In this document: piece by piece, positions 12,960 through 24,314 of the stretch
Layout of the letters: each line of letters begins with the position of its first letter
Numbering within the stretch: the stretch's first letter is position 1
The notes under the pieces: model-generated
The model's database searches: none
Seen by the model: the letters and a program-made list of their open reading frames with translations, nothing else
What the model was told of the DNA's origin: nothing
NCBI GenBank assembly: GCA_022570795.1
Contig: JAKUDP010000001.1
Span: 930,001-994,000 of the forward strand
Direction of reading: 5' to 3'
Length of the DNA: 64,000 nucleotides
Source of the DNA: Sphaerulina vaccinii
Lineage: Eukaryota; Ascomycota; Dothideomycetes; Mycosphaerellales; Mycosphaerellaceae
Position numbers and translations under genes: made by a program

Positions 12960-14463
12960 TCAGGCTGAACAATCGCAGGATTTATGCACGTACGTCCTTT
13001 TGGTGGACTTTGACTAGATTACGATTGCTTGCATCACTTGACTTGCGTAGTGGTTATTGAACGAGAATAAGAGAAACACTTCGAATTCAGCATGGCTATG
13101 AGGAAACGAAGAAGGAGAAATGATACCCTGCAGACATCTGCGTACAATTCAGTGGCTCTGGTAGCTGATATTCAAAAAATCGGCAATGTGCATCTTCCTT
13201 CATCCTGCTGGTTCAGTCTTTGCAATCGTCGCCGGCCTCATATGTACTGCAAATGTGATTCATACGCACTCTCTGCTTCAACGTAGGTCTTCAGTTCCAT
13301 GCCTGGTCGATCATTGTGTCGTCGCAGTCAGCATCTAGACATACCTCCTATGAGAAGCAGGCAACGCACACCCGGCGCTCTCTGCACCGAAGCCGCTGTG
13401 CGATTCCGAGCTAGGCGGATCATAGCCACGGTCACTACAAAGAGCTATGAGAGGCGACACACTTGTTGTGACCACTAGCATCGACATGCGAATGACGAGC
13501 ATCTCTGCATGCTCATATCAGGCCGAGCCAGCCATGTTTACGAGTTCGGAAACTTGGGCCCGATTCATTCACGACTCGGAGACAGGTCCTGTCTCGAGCT
13601 GGATTGGAATAGTATTATGACTACAAGTGGTTCTGATGAGCTCAATTCTCTACGAGCCCAATCTGATATGAGAGTTCGGACTCCTCTCGAAATACCTTAT
13701 GCGTAGTCTTTCATCGAGCCACGCGGCCCTGCTTTCATATCCCCAGTTCGTCAGATCGTTTGGTCCAGTCCACTCACTTCCAGGGACATCTGTCTGTCGC
13801 TGTAGCATAGCCCAGAGCTTGCAGCCTTTGACTATGTAGTTCTGGTATTTCTTTGCTGATCTGTCGGCGAAGACATTGTATGGGATGGTCCATTTCTTTC
13901 AACCATAGTGTGGGGCTGCAAACCCCAGCCTATGAGATGACGCCTTGCTCTTGGCCTGATTGACGAGGACAGATTCCGATTCTGCCTCATTCCCCACCGA
14001 TTACCGTTCTCCTCGCCTGATATCCATACCACTCATACCACTCCCGCACAAACTTCCAATAAACGCACGCCAGGACCATAAACACAGTAGCAGTACCCAG
14101 TCCCCAGACTCCGTACGTGAAGCTCAAGGCATCGTATCATATCAACAAAAAAGTGCCAGGTCTTGTCTGTGGCCGCGCAGACTGCTTCAGAGAGGAGACC
14201 AAGAAGGCCATAGCGAGGACGCCATTACCAGAGAAGCCCGAGATCGCAGGCAAAGATGACGAAGATGATCGAGGAAGCTCAGCCTCTCGTCTGCTAGCAT
14301 CTTCCTCTTCGCAGACCACTTGAAAGAGACCTATCAAGATGAAGTTGTTGGTATAGTACTTCAAGGAGATGACCACACGGAAGTCGAAAAGCTTCTTGAT
14401 GATCAATGCCCATCTGCTTCTGCTTCGTCATGATAATCGTGTCCGCATATCTTGGTAGTATAG
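12960..14463. other. Long intergenic region with a possible decayed membrane-protein fragment
   Basis: No intact gene was found. On the minus strand, two hydrophobic peptides lie in different frames between about 14400 and 13990: one around KYYTNNFILIGLFQ and one around GLGTATVFMVLACVYWKFV. No splice pair that I tried joins them cleanly from an ATG. They may be remnants of a small membrane protein gene or chance. Confidence 0.3.
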
Positions 14464-17157
14464 TCAGGAACAGCCTGGGCACTTCCAATCCATGGGTCGC
14501 CTCTGCAACCCAACACAAGCCATGTGAAAATCCCTCAGACATGCCGGGTTGCCGCATGCAATTGCACCTCTCGTTGATCTCACTGTTTCACCACAGTCGC
14601 AAGGCTGCTTCTGTTCGAAAAGCCTCGTGCCGGCCAGCTTCGAGGCCATGTCCTGTACGTCCATCATTTTGGCATCCAGCTTCGAACGTTGTGGACTACT
14701 AGAGTTCTCCGCAAGTAGATTCTGATATGAGTCTCCTGAGTGAAGCTCAAATATCACTGTCCCGTCGACCTCTGCAGCCTGTTCGAGCGCCTCGTACCAG
14801 TCCTTCTCATCCGTGACCAGAGCTGCTAGACGATTACTAATACACACTATGTGATCTGCATCACGAATATAGACCAGCTTCTCGTCCAGAAAACATCTGA
14901 ACTTGGTCCAGCACAGGTGTCGAGGTGCAATATCATCGATGCCAATGTCGGTTTCGATCGATTTGACTAGTTCTTCAATGTCGCCGTGGTAAGGATGGAC
15001 CCTACTGCCACTTGTTCTTCTGCAGATAAACGTGCGACGACCGAACGGAGTGGCCTTTGCTTGCATAGAGGATTGGGGTGAGGACTCTGCTGTACCTCGG
15101 GGTGTCAAAGGTGCGAAGCGCCCGAAGTGCGCCTTAATGAGTTTGGACTTGCTGTTCGAAGCGGCTAACCCTGACTTGAATGCGCTGGGCTCTTCCAATT
15201 CAGTCCCGCCCATCTTGATATCGCAATCGAGTGCGGCATCAGCGATAAGCGCCAGACAGTAGTCCATATCTTTGTTCGAAATCGCTCGCCCTCTACTGAG
15301 GATAATAAGCTTCTGCCGGAACAGTAAGCTCATGGCCGGGTCCGCGAGCTCCTTCCTGTACAGTCTAGCAAGTCGCACAATGGAGTCTCTGACCAGTATA
15401 TCAGACATCGGGCGCTCCTGATCCATGTAGTCGTTGATGAGGATATGGAACTTTTGCGTAATGCGGTCTATGCCCATCTGGTTTAGATCATGCCGTTGAC
15501 GCTCAACAAGCCAGAACTCATCTGGTTCGTCGTCACTGTCACTGATCAGATCGCCTGGGCTCAGTACATGCTTGGAGGTTGTGCGGTAGAAGTCGATGCC
15601 GGGTACATGTGGTACGGTATGCCTTTTCCGCTCCATAATTGGAAGATCTGGCACATCCTTAGCAGGCATGTTCTTCGTTTTGGTCCTGTCAAGCTCGATC
15701 GCAGAGGGGAACGGCGCCATAGGCCTTCCGCGCCTGCCTTTCGGCGCGAACGGCTTGCCACTCGCGCGACTTTCGCCAAGGTAAGCGACAGGCTCGGACG
15801 GCTGCGTTTCCCAGCGCGACCTTTTGCCTCGAGCATGCTCATCCATGTACTGAGCGGCATCAAATGCCGCCTGTGGCGCTGTCCAGTCGAAGTTGTCATT
15901 TGGCTTTTCGATCAACAGATCCTGCGACTCCTCTTTGAGCTCCATCTTAAACACTCTCACGTTGCAGTCCTTGTCATCCTCTTCAACTACAATGCTGAAG
16001 TGATCATGATTGACTGCATAATGGCTGTAGAGTCCCTCGATGTTCGACATTTGCGGCTCGTTCGGGCAAAATATGCACCTTAGCTCAGCCATGTGAACAC
16101 TCTTATGAACGAAGGCACCGTTCCAGAACTGATATCTGACACTGGATTGACCACGTCGCATCTTAGGTCGCGGCTCAGTATCTTCCGACGGAGAAGGTGT
16201 TGGCACTTGCTGAGCAACCCTAAGTTGACGCACATTACTGTTATGCTGCGCGAGGACAGAAGGTCCTGGTCGCGTGTTCCAGCTCATGCTAGGCTGCAGA
16301 CCATAAGGCAGCTCGAGGCTCTTGTGTCCACTTTGACGTTTCAGTCGTAACAATCTGCCCTCTGGAGGAAGGGCAGGGAGTCCCGGGTCGTTTGAGCTAG
16401 GCTTGCCCCACAAAGCTTTGATCGTACCTTCGGAAGGAGACTTGCATGCGTAATCCGCAGGTGTGCGACCTTCTAACTCAGCTAAAAGCTCTGCAGCGTC
16501 GCGAGAGGTCTGGCAAGATATGGCAATCTCGAGGGTGTACTTGTCTGCCATCAGTTGCTCCCAATGCTCGCCCTGACCGCTTGGGATGTTCAGCTGGTTC
16601 GCCGTAATCACAAAAGGCGATCGCAGATGCAGTTCGTACTCAGGCATATTGCTAGCACCTTCCAGTGTGTGTATCTCACCGCTTCTACACTCTGAGTATA
16701 GCGTTTTGGTCGACCCCTTGGGATGAATACTTATCGCAACCTGACATCGAGTGGGCCTATCATCTGGGTGTGGGAGCCAATCTGGGCCATCGTTCATCGG
16801 CGGCCTCCTACTCAACCTTGCCGGACGTACTCCCGTCGTGTGGACTTGGCCATTTTCTCTCGTTGTGTACGTCTGGTCATGTGGTCGTAGAAGGAAAGAA
16901 TCAATCGTCAATTTCGCTTCTTGCTGATCACAGTACAAGTCCATCATGGCCTTCGTAGGTGGTTTCCACCTGGCGCGTCGTCGGATGTCTTCTTCTGCTA
17001 TCGTTTCTGGCACATTGATATGCCCTCGCAAGAGCTTTTCGTGCGTATCGAAGATGTAATTCAGATTACGCCGCAAAACAGGCCGTGGCAGTCTGGCAAT
17101 GTCGTGATAAAGTTGTGTCTTAGCAATAAAAGGTCTCGAATTGTTGATGTCGTTCAT
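14464..17157 (-). CDS. suz12: Polycomb repressive complex 2 subunit SUZ12, with C-terminal PHD finger
   Basis: SUZ12 is the scaffold of PRC2, which methylates histone H3 on Lys27 to silence facultative heterochromatin. The protein has 897 residues from the first in-frame ATG (MNDINNSRPF); the longer frame opens only with GTG. A C2H2-type zinc finger lies at about residues 357-385 (C..C in LRCIFCPNEP, H..H in YSHYAVNHDHF), just where SUZ12 carries it. The VEFS box, which contacts the EZH2-type methyltransferase, spans about 540-615 (DEFWLVERQRHDLNQ .. RDSIVRLARLYRKEL .. FRQKLIIL). The last 55 residues form a PHD-like Cys4-His-Cys3 zinc finger (CDCGE .. CGNPACLRDFHMAC .. WKCPGC). A PHD module on SUZ12 is absent from animal orthologues as I know them. 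The central region is low in similarity and probably disordered. Confidence 0.9.
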   Translation of the reverse strand: MNDINNSRPFIAKTQLYHDIARLPRPVLRRNLNYIFDTHEKLLRGHINVPETIAEEDIRRRARWKPPTKAMMDLYCDQQEAKLTIDSFLLRPHDQTYTTRENGQVHTTGVRPARLSRRPPMNDGPDWLPHPDDRPTRCQVAISIHPKGSTKTLYSECRSGEIHTLEGASNMPEYELHLRSPFVITANQLNIPSGQGEHWEQLMADKYTLEIAISCQTSRDAAELLAELEGRTPADYACKSPSEGTIKALWGKPSSNDPGLPALPPEGRLLRLKRQSGHKSLELPYGLQPSMSWNTRPGPSVLAQHNSNVRQLRVAQQVPTPSPSEDTEPRPKMRRGQSSVRYQFWNGAFVHKSVHMAELRCIFCPNEPQMSNIEGLYSHYAVNHDHFSIVVEEDDKDCNVRVFKMELKEESQDLLIEKPNDNFDWTAPQAAFDAAQYMDEHARGKRSRWETQPSEPVAYLGESRASGKPFAPKGRRGRPMAPFPSAIELDRTKTKNMPAKDVPDLPIMERKRHTVPHVPGIDFYRTTSKHVLSPGDLISDSDDEPDEFWLVERQRHDLNQMGIDRITQKFHILINDYMDQERPMSDILVRDSIVRLARLYRKELADPAMSLLFRQKLIILSRGRAISNKDMDYCLALIADAALDCDIKMGGTELEEPSAFKSGLAASNSKSKLIKAHFGRFAPLTPRGTAESSPQSSMQAKATPFGRRTFICRRTSGSRVHPYHGDIEELVKSIETDIGIDDIAPRHLCWTKFRCFLDEKLVYIRDADHIVCISNRLAALVTDEKDWYEALEQAAEVDGTVIFELHSGDSYQNLLAENSSSPQRSKLDAKMMDVQDMASKLAGTRLFEQKQPCDCGETVRSTRGAIACGNPACLRDFHMACVGLQRRPMDWKCPGCS

Positions 17158-18193
17158 CTCAGTCGGAATGCGAGGTGAACGAATGAAGTGAGGTGACACG
17201 ATCGATTGTGTCACTCATTGTGAGGTTTGCTCGTACGCGTCGTGCCTGCGTTGAGCATTCGTGCGCTAATTGGAAGCCTGCTGAACAAGTCGGGCTGTGG
17301 CGGCAATAGCTATCTTGTACGCGACCTGGTCAACTTGAATGGTCGTCGTACTGCAGGCTGGACTTCTTCGTTATGTGGTGATTCTTTCGATTGTAGCCGC
17401 CTCTTCGTATCGGCGCGACGGGATGTCTTTCAGGGACAATCTTGTTCTGGATATCAGGTTCTTGGGAACGTAGTTGAACGACTTCTGTTTCGATTGATCT
17501 GGTCCAAGCTGTTCTGTGTCCTGTCGTACTTCCTGCTTTTCGAGTATGTTAAAGTTGAGGTTGTGTTCGGGTTGTGCAGACGCGCTTGTGAATTGTGGAA
17601 ATGGCTTGATCTGCATGTGGCACGAGCTTTCTTTGCAAGGATGCTCGCGCTATGCACAACAGGAGAGGCAAGTGAGATACATGTATGATACAGCTTCATG
17701 AAAGCACGTTTGGAGGCAGATGAACTACTACCATCGCGAAGCAGACTTGCTCCTCTATGCTGAACACGAAAGAGGAATGCCTGGAGATTCGTTTCACTTC
17801 GTGGACTGCGCGCACCTGCCGAACTCGGTACTTTCACTCCCTAGACTATGCGATGGCCGTGGCTTCGAGTCTGTCGACCGAAGAATGGCAACGCTTGTCT
17901 GAGTTGTTGGAGACTTGACTGTGGTACGATGTACACCTTCATTATGCGCGTCGTTCTGTAGTAGTAGGAAGCTACCTGATCGTTCTTCACGCAGTCGTGA
18001 TGCCTGAAGGTAGCCGGAAGCCAGCCATGCGCCCGAAGTCATCTACCCAGATAAAGGAAGCAGTCTAGTAGCATGCATAAAACGCCTTGAGGCAAAGCTC
18101 CATACAGCATAACACGTGCCGAATGCTGTGCCCATCATATCCTACTCGCTCGTCCAAGTTCCGAAACCCTTCACCCTGCATTCTGTATCCTCT
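17158..18193. other. Intergenic region between suz12 start and ypt1 end
   Basis: About 1 kb holding the suz12 promoter and the ypt1 3' flank. Several open frames of 60-150 codons are present on both strands, but none has a recognisable domain or consistent splice signals. Confidence 0.55.
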
Positions 18194-19115
18194 TTAGCAG
18201 CAGCCACCTGCGCTGCCAGATTGTACGTTTTGGCCTTGACCAACCTGCACTGTGGGCTTGTTGTTGACTGTGGTGTTGCCCATGCGCTCCTTGATCTGGC
18301 GTGCCATCGTCAAGAAAGCCTGCTCGACGTTGCTGGCATTCTTGGCCGAAGTCTCGAGGAATGGGATGCCCAAGCTGTCTGCGAACTCCTGTGATATGTG
18401 TCAGTCTCCTGTGTTCACAAAAGACCGCGCATCTCCAGCCTACCTTTGCTACAGTGTACTCCACCACCTTCTTGTCCGACATATCGCTCTTGTTGCCTAC
18501 GAGGAGCTTGTTGACACCCTCTGTGGCATAGCGGTCAATCTCCTGCAGCCACTGCTTCACGTTGTTGAACGAGTCCATGTCGGTCACATCGTAGACGACG
18601 CAGATGCCGTGAGCGCCACGGTAGTAGGAGGAGGTGATGGTGCGGAAACGTTCTTGTCCAGCTGTGTCCCACTTTGTCACTGTCAGCGTATCCTCAACCT
18701 CTCAGGTAGCTCTCGACCTACAATCTGAAGCTTGACAGTCTTGCCATCGAGTTCAATCGTCCTGATCTTGAAGTCGACACCGATCGTGGAGATGTAGGAC
18801 TCGGTGTATGTGTCGTCGGCGAATCGAAGAAGCAAGCAAGACTTTCCTACACCGGAGTCTCCAATGAGCAGAAGCTTGAACAGATAGTCATATCTGTGGC
18901 ATCTCAGTCAGTCGACGTCCGTACTGCGCGCCGGTCATAGAATCAGGGAGTGGCGACAGCTCTTGCGAGAGAGGCACGTCTGGTCGTAGCTGGTGAGGTG
19001 GCAGGCGGCGGCGATTGCGGTGGAAGATCAGTACTCTACACCGTCTCCCGTCAGTATAACCTTCTCCCGGAGCCTCTATCAGATCCCAGCGGCGCACTCA
19101 CTACTCTGGATTCAT
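18194..19115 (-). CDS. ypt1: Rab GTPase Ypt1/Rab1
   Basis: Controls tethering of ER-derived vesicles at the Golgi and early autophagy. Four exons give 201 residues: 19115-19105 (only 11 bases, MNPE), 18893-18722, 18671-18444 and 18388-18194. The tiny first exon ends inside codon 4; donor GTAGTG and acceptor CACAG are needed to rebuild MNPEYDYLFKLLLIG. All G-boxes are visible: GDSGVGKS, the effector Thr in STIGVDFK, DTAGQE, NKSD and ETSAK. The C-terminus ends in two cysteines (GGCC) for geranylgeranylation. Sequence is close to textbook fungal Ypt1 throughout. The first intron is 211 bases, long for this window, and may carry regulatory sequence. Confidence 0.97.
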
Positions 19116-19964
19116 ATTGGCGACTGTGTTTCTTCACCGATATGTGTGTTAATCAAGTGTTGTGGTTGATCGCTCGTCCCGTTCGTGGATGGCTCGTATC
19201 AGGCGGTCGCTATTGAAGTTGCCGCGGTATGTGTTACACGGTGCGGGAACAGTAATCGTGGGGGATATCTGTGCGCGTGGAGGATGTAGAGGTATCTCGG
19301 TGAGTTTTGTGTCGCGATACTGGGCCAGGTGAGAGGTGAGAGTGAAGTAGTCTATTCACCCAGGCGTTGACACGACGTGCTTCCTTGAACCGTTCACGTG
19401 CGCCCGGCCCTTCCCGTCGATGAACGGGACAAAGATCACAGGCAATCATTTACAGGAAAACGATACGGCGGCAAAAGGCCAGGTGCACTTAGTTACCAAG
19501 CACGAACCGGTTTGCCAATATAACGTCTTCCTTTTACGGGTGACTTGTGACAAGATGTTCCGAAAATAATTGTCATGGGACAGTCGTGGTCTTGAATCTA
19601 TAGCTACGATAAAAGTCGTATCTACTCAAATACACTGTAAACAGAATGATGCCACTCCTTTGGTGGCCATGCCCACTCGACTACTTGTCTCAGTTCTGCT
19701 ATCTCTGTTTCCACCTCACAAAGTATATCTGGGCTGACGAGCAGGCAAGATACCTCCATGGATTCGTTGGATATGACTTCTGTAGCCTTGGTCGTATCTC
19801 GCTGCCGTCGCGGGGAATGGTGGTCTATCACATCCAGGGTATGGACAGGTCCACGGCGGACCATTTGCAAATACATCCAGATAGAGGGGAAGATAACGGC
19901 AATGGTTGCAGAACTCCTTATTGAACTCATCTGTAGGTTGATAGTCCCTTCGGCAACTTCGGCA
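19116..19964. other. Intergenic region upstream of ypt1
   Basis: Holds the ypt1 promoter and the 3' flank of the Gly/Gln-rich gene. Open frames overlapping 19622-20119 are shadows of the latter's last exon. Confidence 0.55.
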
Positions 19965-21190
19965 CTACCTCCATTGCGGATTCGGAGGCTGATTAGGAGG
20001 CTGGTGTGAAGACTGTCCGCCGTAGTTAACCCCGCCGCCTTGAGGATTATATCCTTGGTATGGGCTTGGATTGTGTTGAGGGTACTGTTGCTGGCCTGGG
20101 TAGCTTGGAGCACCTCCATAGCCCTGCTGCTGGTCTATAATACAAGTCAGCGATGTAGACCAGGAATCGTCTCTGACAGCTTTGTCAAGGGATCTTGCAG
20201 AGTGCTTAAACGTGCAATGCCTGGGTCGCTGTTTCTCAATAGCGATGTTGATGTTCAGATGATGCTTACCATATTGCTGTTGCGGTGGACCGCCGTATCC
20301 TCCGCCATGATCGTACCCCTGGCCCTGACCGCCACCATACGGATTGTGTGGAGTGTGTTGCTGGCTTGGTGGCCCACTGTTATAGTTTGATGGAGGAGCA
20401 GAGTGGGATGGTGTCTGGTGTTGTCCACCATAATTTGGCTGCTGCCCATACTGCGATTGGTCGTGTCCATAGCTCTGCTGGTGTGCTGAACCACCACCGT
20501 GCTGCTGCTGCTGTTGGTGCGGTTGACCCGGAGGATTGTAGCTACCACCCTGAGGCTGGTAGTTGCCCTGTCCCGCTGGCTGATAGGCTGCAGGTGGTGC
20601 GTTTCCTTGGTATGTGCCACTCGAAGAGTTATGGGAATAGCCATAAGGGTTGGAGCCGCTGCCGTGAGATGGCTTATTTCCACCGAGGACTCCACTTAGC
20701 ATACCTCCGAAACCGCCACTGCTATGGCCAGAGGATGCATGCTGCTGACTTTGTCCGCCATGCGAGGAAGAGCTACTGCCTCCCAGAAAAGATGCAGCCA
20801 TACCGCCCAATCCACCTCCTGAATTTCCGTGCTGCTGGTTTCCATGTTGCTGGCCACCACCGAGAAATGATTGAGCCATTCCGCCCAGTCCGCCTCCAGA
20901 GCTGGAGTGTCCTTGTTGATTCGAGTTATGTGATCCGCCGCCCAGTACTGAACCAACGAGACCACCCAGACCGCCCGAGCTCTGCTTGTTGCCGCCGATA
21001 ACACTGTTCAGCAATGAGCCCTGTGTGCCTATTAGCTATCCGTAGATGTTGTTGTCTTCCACATGGACCTTACGCCCAAGCTCCTGTCACTTTCTTGTCC
21101 GCCCATTCCCCTCGTGCCTTCGTCTGGTGTCGAATATGGGTTTCCTTGGGCAGGAGTTCCACCTGGAGTAGGTACGTTTGGTGCAGCCAT
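19965..21190 (-). CDS. Gly/Gln/Ser-rich low-complexity protein with internal GGLGGM repeats
   Basis: Three exons, 21190-21074, 21020-20270 and 20134-19965, give 345 residues. Exon 1 supplies the ATG and MAAPNVPTPGGTPAQG; the frame starting at exon 2 alone has no ATG. The N-terminal half has four spaced copies of a motif close to GGGLGGMAxSFLGGG (roughly residues 52-66, 80-94, 107-120 and 138-152). The C-terminal half is a Tyr/Gln/Gly/Pro-rich prion-like stretch ending in PNPQWR. No known enzymatic domain. Such composition is typical of proteins that form condensates or bind RNA or membranes, but that is inference. The second intron is 135 bases. Confidence 0.75.
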
Positions 21191-22304
21191 GGTTGGTGTT
21201 TCCCAAGTGCTCTCTCCCGTGCTGATCTGTACGAAGTAATACTTTCGAGATCTGAGAGTACGTCAATCACAAGACGCCTTATGAGAAGTATGAGGAGCAG
21301 TCGTGGACTCACTTTGCGTCCCACTGCGCGATCCTTCAATCGACACCAGTTGCGTCAGTGCCAAGTTGCATGCATGGGAGGTGCGAGTGGTGAAAAGATC
21401 AGGAAAGAGTGATGTTCAGACGATCGAACAGGTGCGATGAGAGCTCTCAATGAGGGGACAGTGGAAAGACGCACCATCCTGGGGGCAGTGTTGGCGGAGC
21501 TTTGTCTGGACCGGCGTCTGGAGTACTTGGCTCAGCCATATTGCGGCCACGAGCTTTGCGCTCTCAGCTGTGTGCTGCCTGTTGTGCGTGGACGCTGTGG
21601 GCTGATGTCGCGCTACTCGCGAGGAGGACTGATAGTTGATGGCTACAAAGTACACTCGAAAGTACCTCGCGGCGACTTCTGTCTATTGGTGCTTCCAGAA
21701 GTGTGCTGTTGAGATCGGTTCGAGTGAAGATGGCAATGCGCGTGGTGGTCGAGTTTTGAGTGGGATGGTGGGCACATTCAAGTCATGTTTCGAATGAACG
21801 GGAGAATGTAAATGTGAACATTCGGAAGCTTGCACAAAATCCACCTTTGCGTCATCCAAGAGGGAAGCGAGCAGAGCATCGTAACGCTCATTGCATGGCG
21901 GACTAAGCTGAGACAAACGTAGCGCTCGATACTGGCCTCGGGAACAGCAGATGTGGTGTGGCGCAGTGCAGATGTGTATCGTGAAGCGGAGACCCATTAG
22001 CGCAAGCAGACCCTGTTCCACACGTGAATGGTAGGTAGCACAGCATGTACAAGTGTGCGGACATGAAGAAGGAAGTATTAGTGGTGAGACGGTATCGTGG
22101 TATTGTCGCTACTGTGCAATCAAACAAAGATCAAAAAAGGAATCGGCTGCCATAGCTCACTAGCGGTCTTGCTAGCTATGCTCTTGGGCATTGCGCATGG
22201 CATCTGCCTGCGATTTTCGTGCAACGTGGATGTCGGCATGGCCAACTGCGTCTCGTGCGCACCTCATTTCATGCCCTCCAGTACTGATCCTCCCCTTTGG
22301 AGAT
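21191..22304. other. Intergenic region between the Gly/Gln-rich gene and alpha-tubulin
   Basis: About 1.1 kb holding the upstream region of the Gly/Gln-rich gene and the alpha-tubulin 3' flank. Nothing coding or structured was recognised. Confidence 0.55.
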
Positions 22305-23960
22305 CTAGTACTCGGCCTCAGCACCCTCATCACCCTCAGCAGAGTCGGCAGCAACCTCCTCGTAGTCGCGCTCGAGCGCAGCCAGGTCTTCACGAGCCTC
22401 GGAGAACTCGCCCTCCTCCATACCCTCACCGACATACCAGTGGACGAATGCACGCTTGCTGTACATGAGGTCGAACTTGTGGGAGAGAGCAGACCAAGCC
22501 TCAGCAATGGCAGTAGTGTTGGAAAGCATGCAGACAGCGCGGTTGACCTTGGCAAGATCACCATTTGGCACCATCTGTGGTGGCTGGTAGCAGATACCAA
22601 TCTTGAAACCAGTTGGGCACCAGTCGACAAACTGGATGGTACGCTTGGTCTTAAGCGTGGCCACAGCTTGGTGGACATCCTTTGGCACCACGTCTCCACG
22701 GTAGAGCAAGCAAGTAGCCATGTACTTGCCATTGCGAGGGTCACACTTGACCATCTGGCTGTTTGGCTCGAAGCAGGACATGGAAATCTCCTGGACCGAG
22801 TTGGCCTCGTGGGCAGCCTTGGCCGCAGAGACAATTGGTGCGTAAGCGACCAGAGGGAAGTGAATTCTTGGGTATGGCACCAAGTTGGTCTGGAACTCGT
22901 TGAGATCGACGTTGAGCGAACCATCGAAGCGGAGCGAGGCAGTGATCGAGGAGACGACCTGGGCGATCAGGCGGTTCAAGTTCTCGTAGTTTGGTCGCTC
23001 AATTCCCAAGTTGCGGCGGCAAATGTCGTAGATGGCCTCGTTGTCGACCATGAAGGAGCAGTCAGAGTGCTCGAGGGTTGTGTGTGTGGTGAGGATGGAG
23101 TTGTATGGCTCGACGACGGAGGTGGCGACCTGTGGTGCTGGGTAGACACAGAATTCAAGCTTGCACTTCTTGCCATAGTCGACGGAAAGACGCTCCATGA
23201 GAAGAGCGCCGAAACCAGAACCGGTACCACCACCGAATGAGTGGAACACGAGGAAACCTTGCAGACCAGAGCAGTTGTCTGCAACGTGTCGGACCTTGTC
23301 AAGGACCTGGTCAATGAGCTCCTTGCCAACAGTGTAGTGACCACGAGCGTAGTTGTTTGAGGCATCCTCCTTGCCAGTGATCATCAATTCTGGGTGGAAA
23401 AGGCTGCGGTAGGTACCGGTGCGGACCTCGTCGACGACGTTTGGCTCGAGATCGCAGTAGATGGTACGTGGAACGTACTTGCCCTGACCTGCTCTACCAT
23501 CAGTATTATGCCCACTACACGTGTTTCCGCTCATTGGCGCGCCTACCAGTCTCCGAGAAGAAGGTTGAGAATCCTTGGTCATCATCGGCGGCCTTGCGCT
23601 CTTCGGTGAGGTAACCATCAGGCTGTAACCATTGTCAGCTCGAAGTCGCGTCCTCCGATGCTCGATATTGCTCACCTGAATGCCGTGCTCCAGGCAGTAG
23701 AGCTGCGATGTCCCACGTTAGCTGATATTGCCCCCAGAAACCCTATATTTCGCGGTGTGCTCCATTGTTGTGCTCCTCCTGCCGCTCATTGAGTGCATCG
23801 ACTAACCTCCCAGCAGCTGTTTGCGATCTGGCAACCGGCCTGGCCAACTGTACACGTTTGTTGTCAGTCTCAGATACTCTCGTGTGGAACCGGCGGTGAA
23901 GACGCGATCTGGAGATTCAGGAGGGCAGCACGAACCGTTCAAGCTGATGACTTCACGCAT
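22305..23960 (-). CDS. tubA: Alpha-tubulin
   Basis: Forms the microtubule heterodimer with beta-tubulin. Five exons give 450 residues: 23960-23936 (MREVISLN), 23847-23807, 23702-23676 (27 bases, LYCLEHGIQ), 23622-23547 and 23488-22305. Alpha rather than beta is shown by LEHGIQPDG, YCDLEPNVVDEVRTGTY, the extra residues after VDNEAIYDICRR and the C-terminal Tyr. The nucleotide-binding GGGTGSG is intact. The acidic tail ends in EAEY, so a terminal tyrosine is available for the detyrosination seen in alpha-tubulins. The cluster of small 5' exons is the usual arrangement in filamentous ascomycetes. It shares a 354-base divergent promoter with the membrane-protein gene at 24315. Confidence 0.97.
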
Positions 23961-24314
23961 TTTGGCGGTGATGTATGGTCGGAGGTGGTATGAGGGTGTC
24001 TCTTGACGATTCGGAAGTACTTGGTGTGGTGTTCGAGGTGTTGTCGCCAATTTCGCGACTTTGGAAGGGAAGGAGGGGGAGTAATAAACAAGTTGAGCCA
24101 ATGAAGAGGAGCGGCAGGCACGAATTGGCTTCAGGGTCAGGGTCAGGAAAACACATTTAGCGCGACTAGTTCTACAAGCTCTCCATCAGATATACACGAC
24201 TGCAACAGCGTGCATTCTCTGTCCTCTTCAAAGCCGTTTCTATGGTCTCGAGATGAAGAAGTGCAGGCTCCTTCGCCATCGCCATCGCTCCTGCTTGTTC
24301 CATCGATCACCAAC
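23961..24314. promoter_or_regulatory. Divergent promoter region alpha-tubulin / membrane protein gene
   Basis: 354 bases between two outward-facing ATGs. It contains a short direct repeat (CAGGGT x2-3) near 24132-24146. No clear TATA box. Confidence 0.4.

Noticed and set aside
20285..21001. 238-codon open frame on the plus strand
   Set aside because: Antisense shadow of the Gly/Gln-rich repetitive exon; low-complexity coding DNA often opens several frames.
22191..23240. 349-codon open frame on the plus strand
   Set aside because: Antisense shadow of the alpha-tubulin main exon.
22305..23960. Beta-tubulin
   Set aside because: Alpha-specific blocks (LEHGIQPDG, EPNVVDEVRTGTY) and the terminal Tyr show alpha-tubulin.
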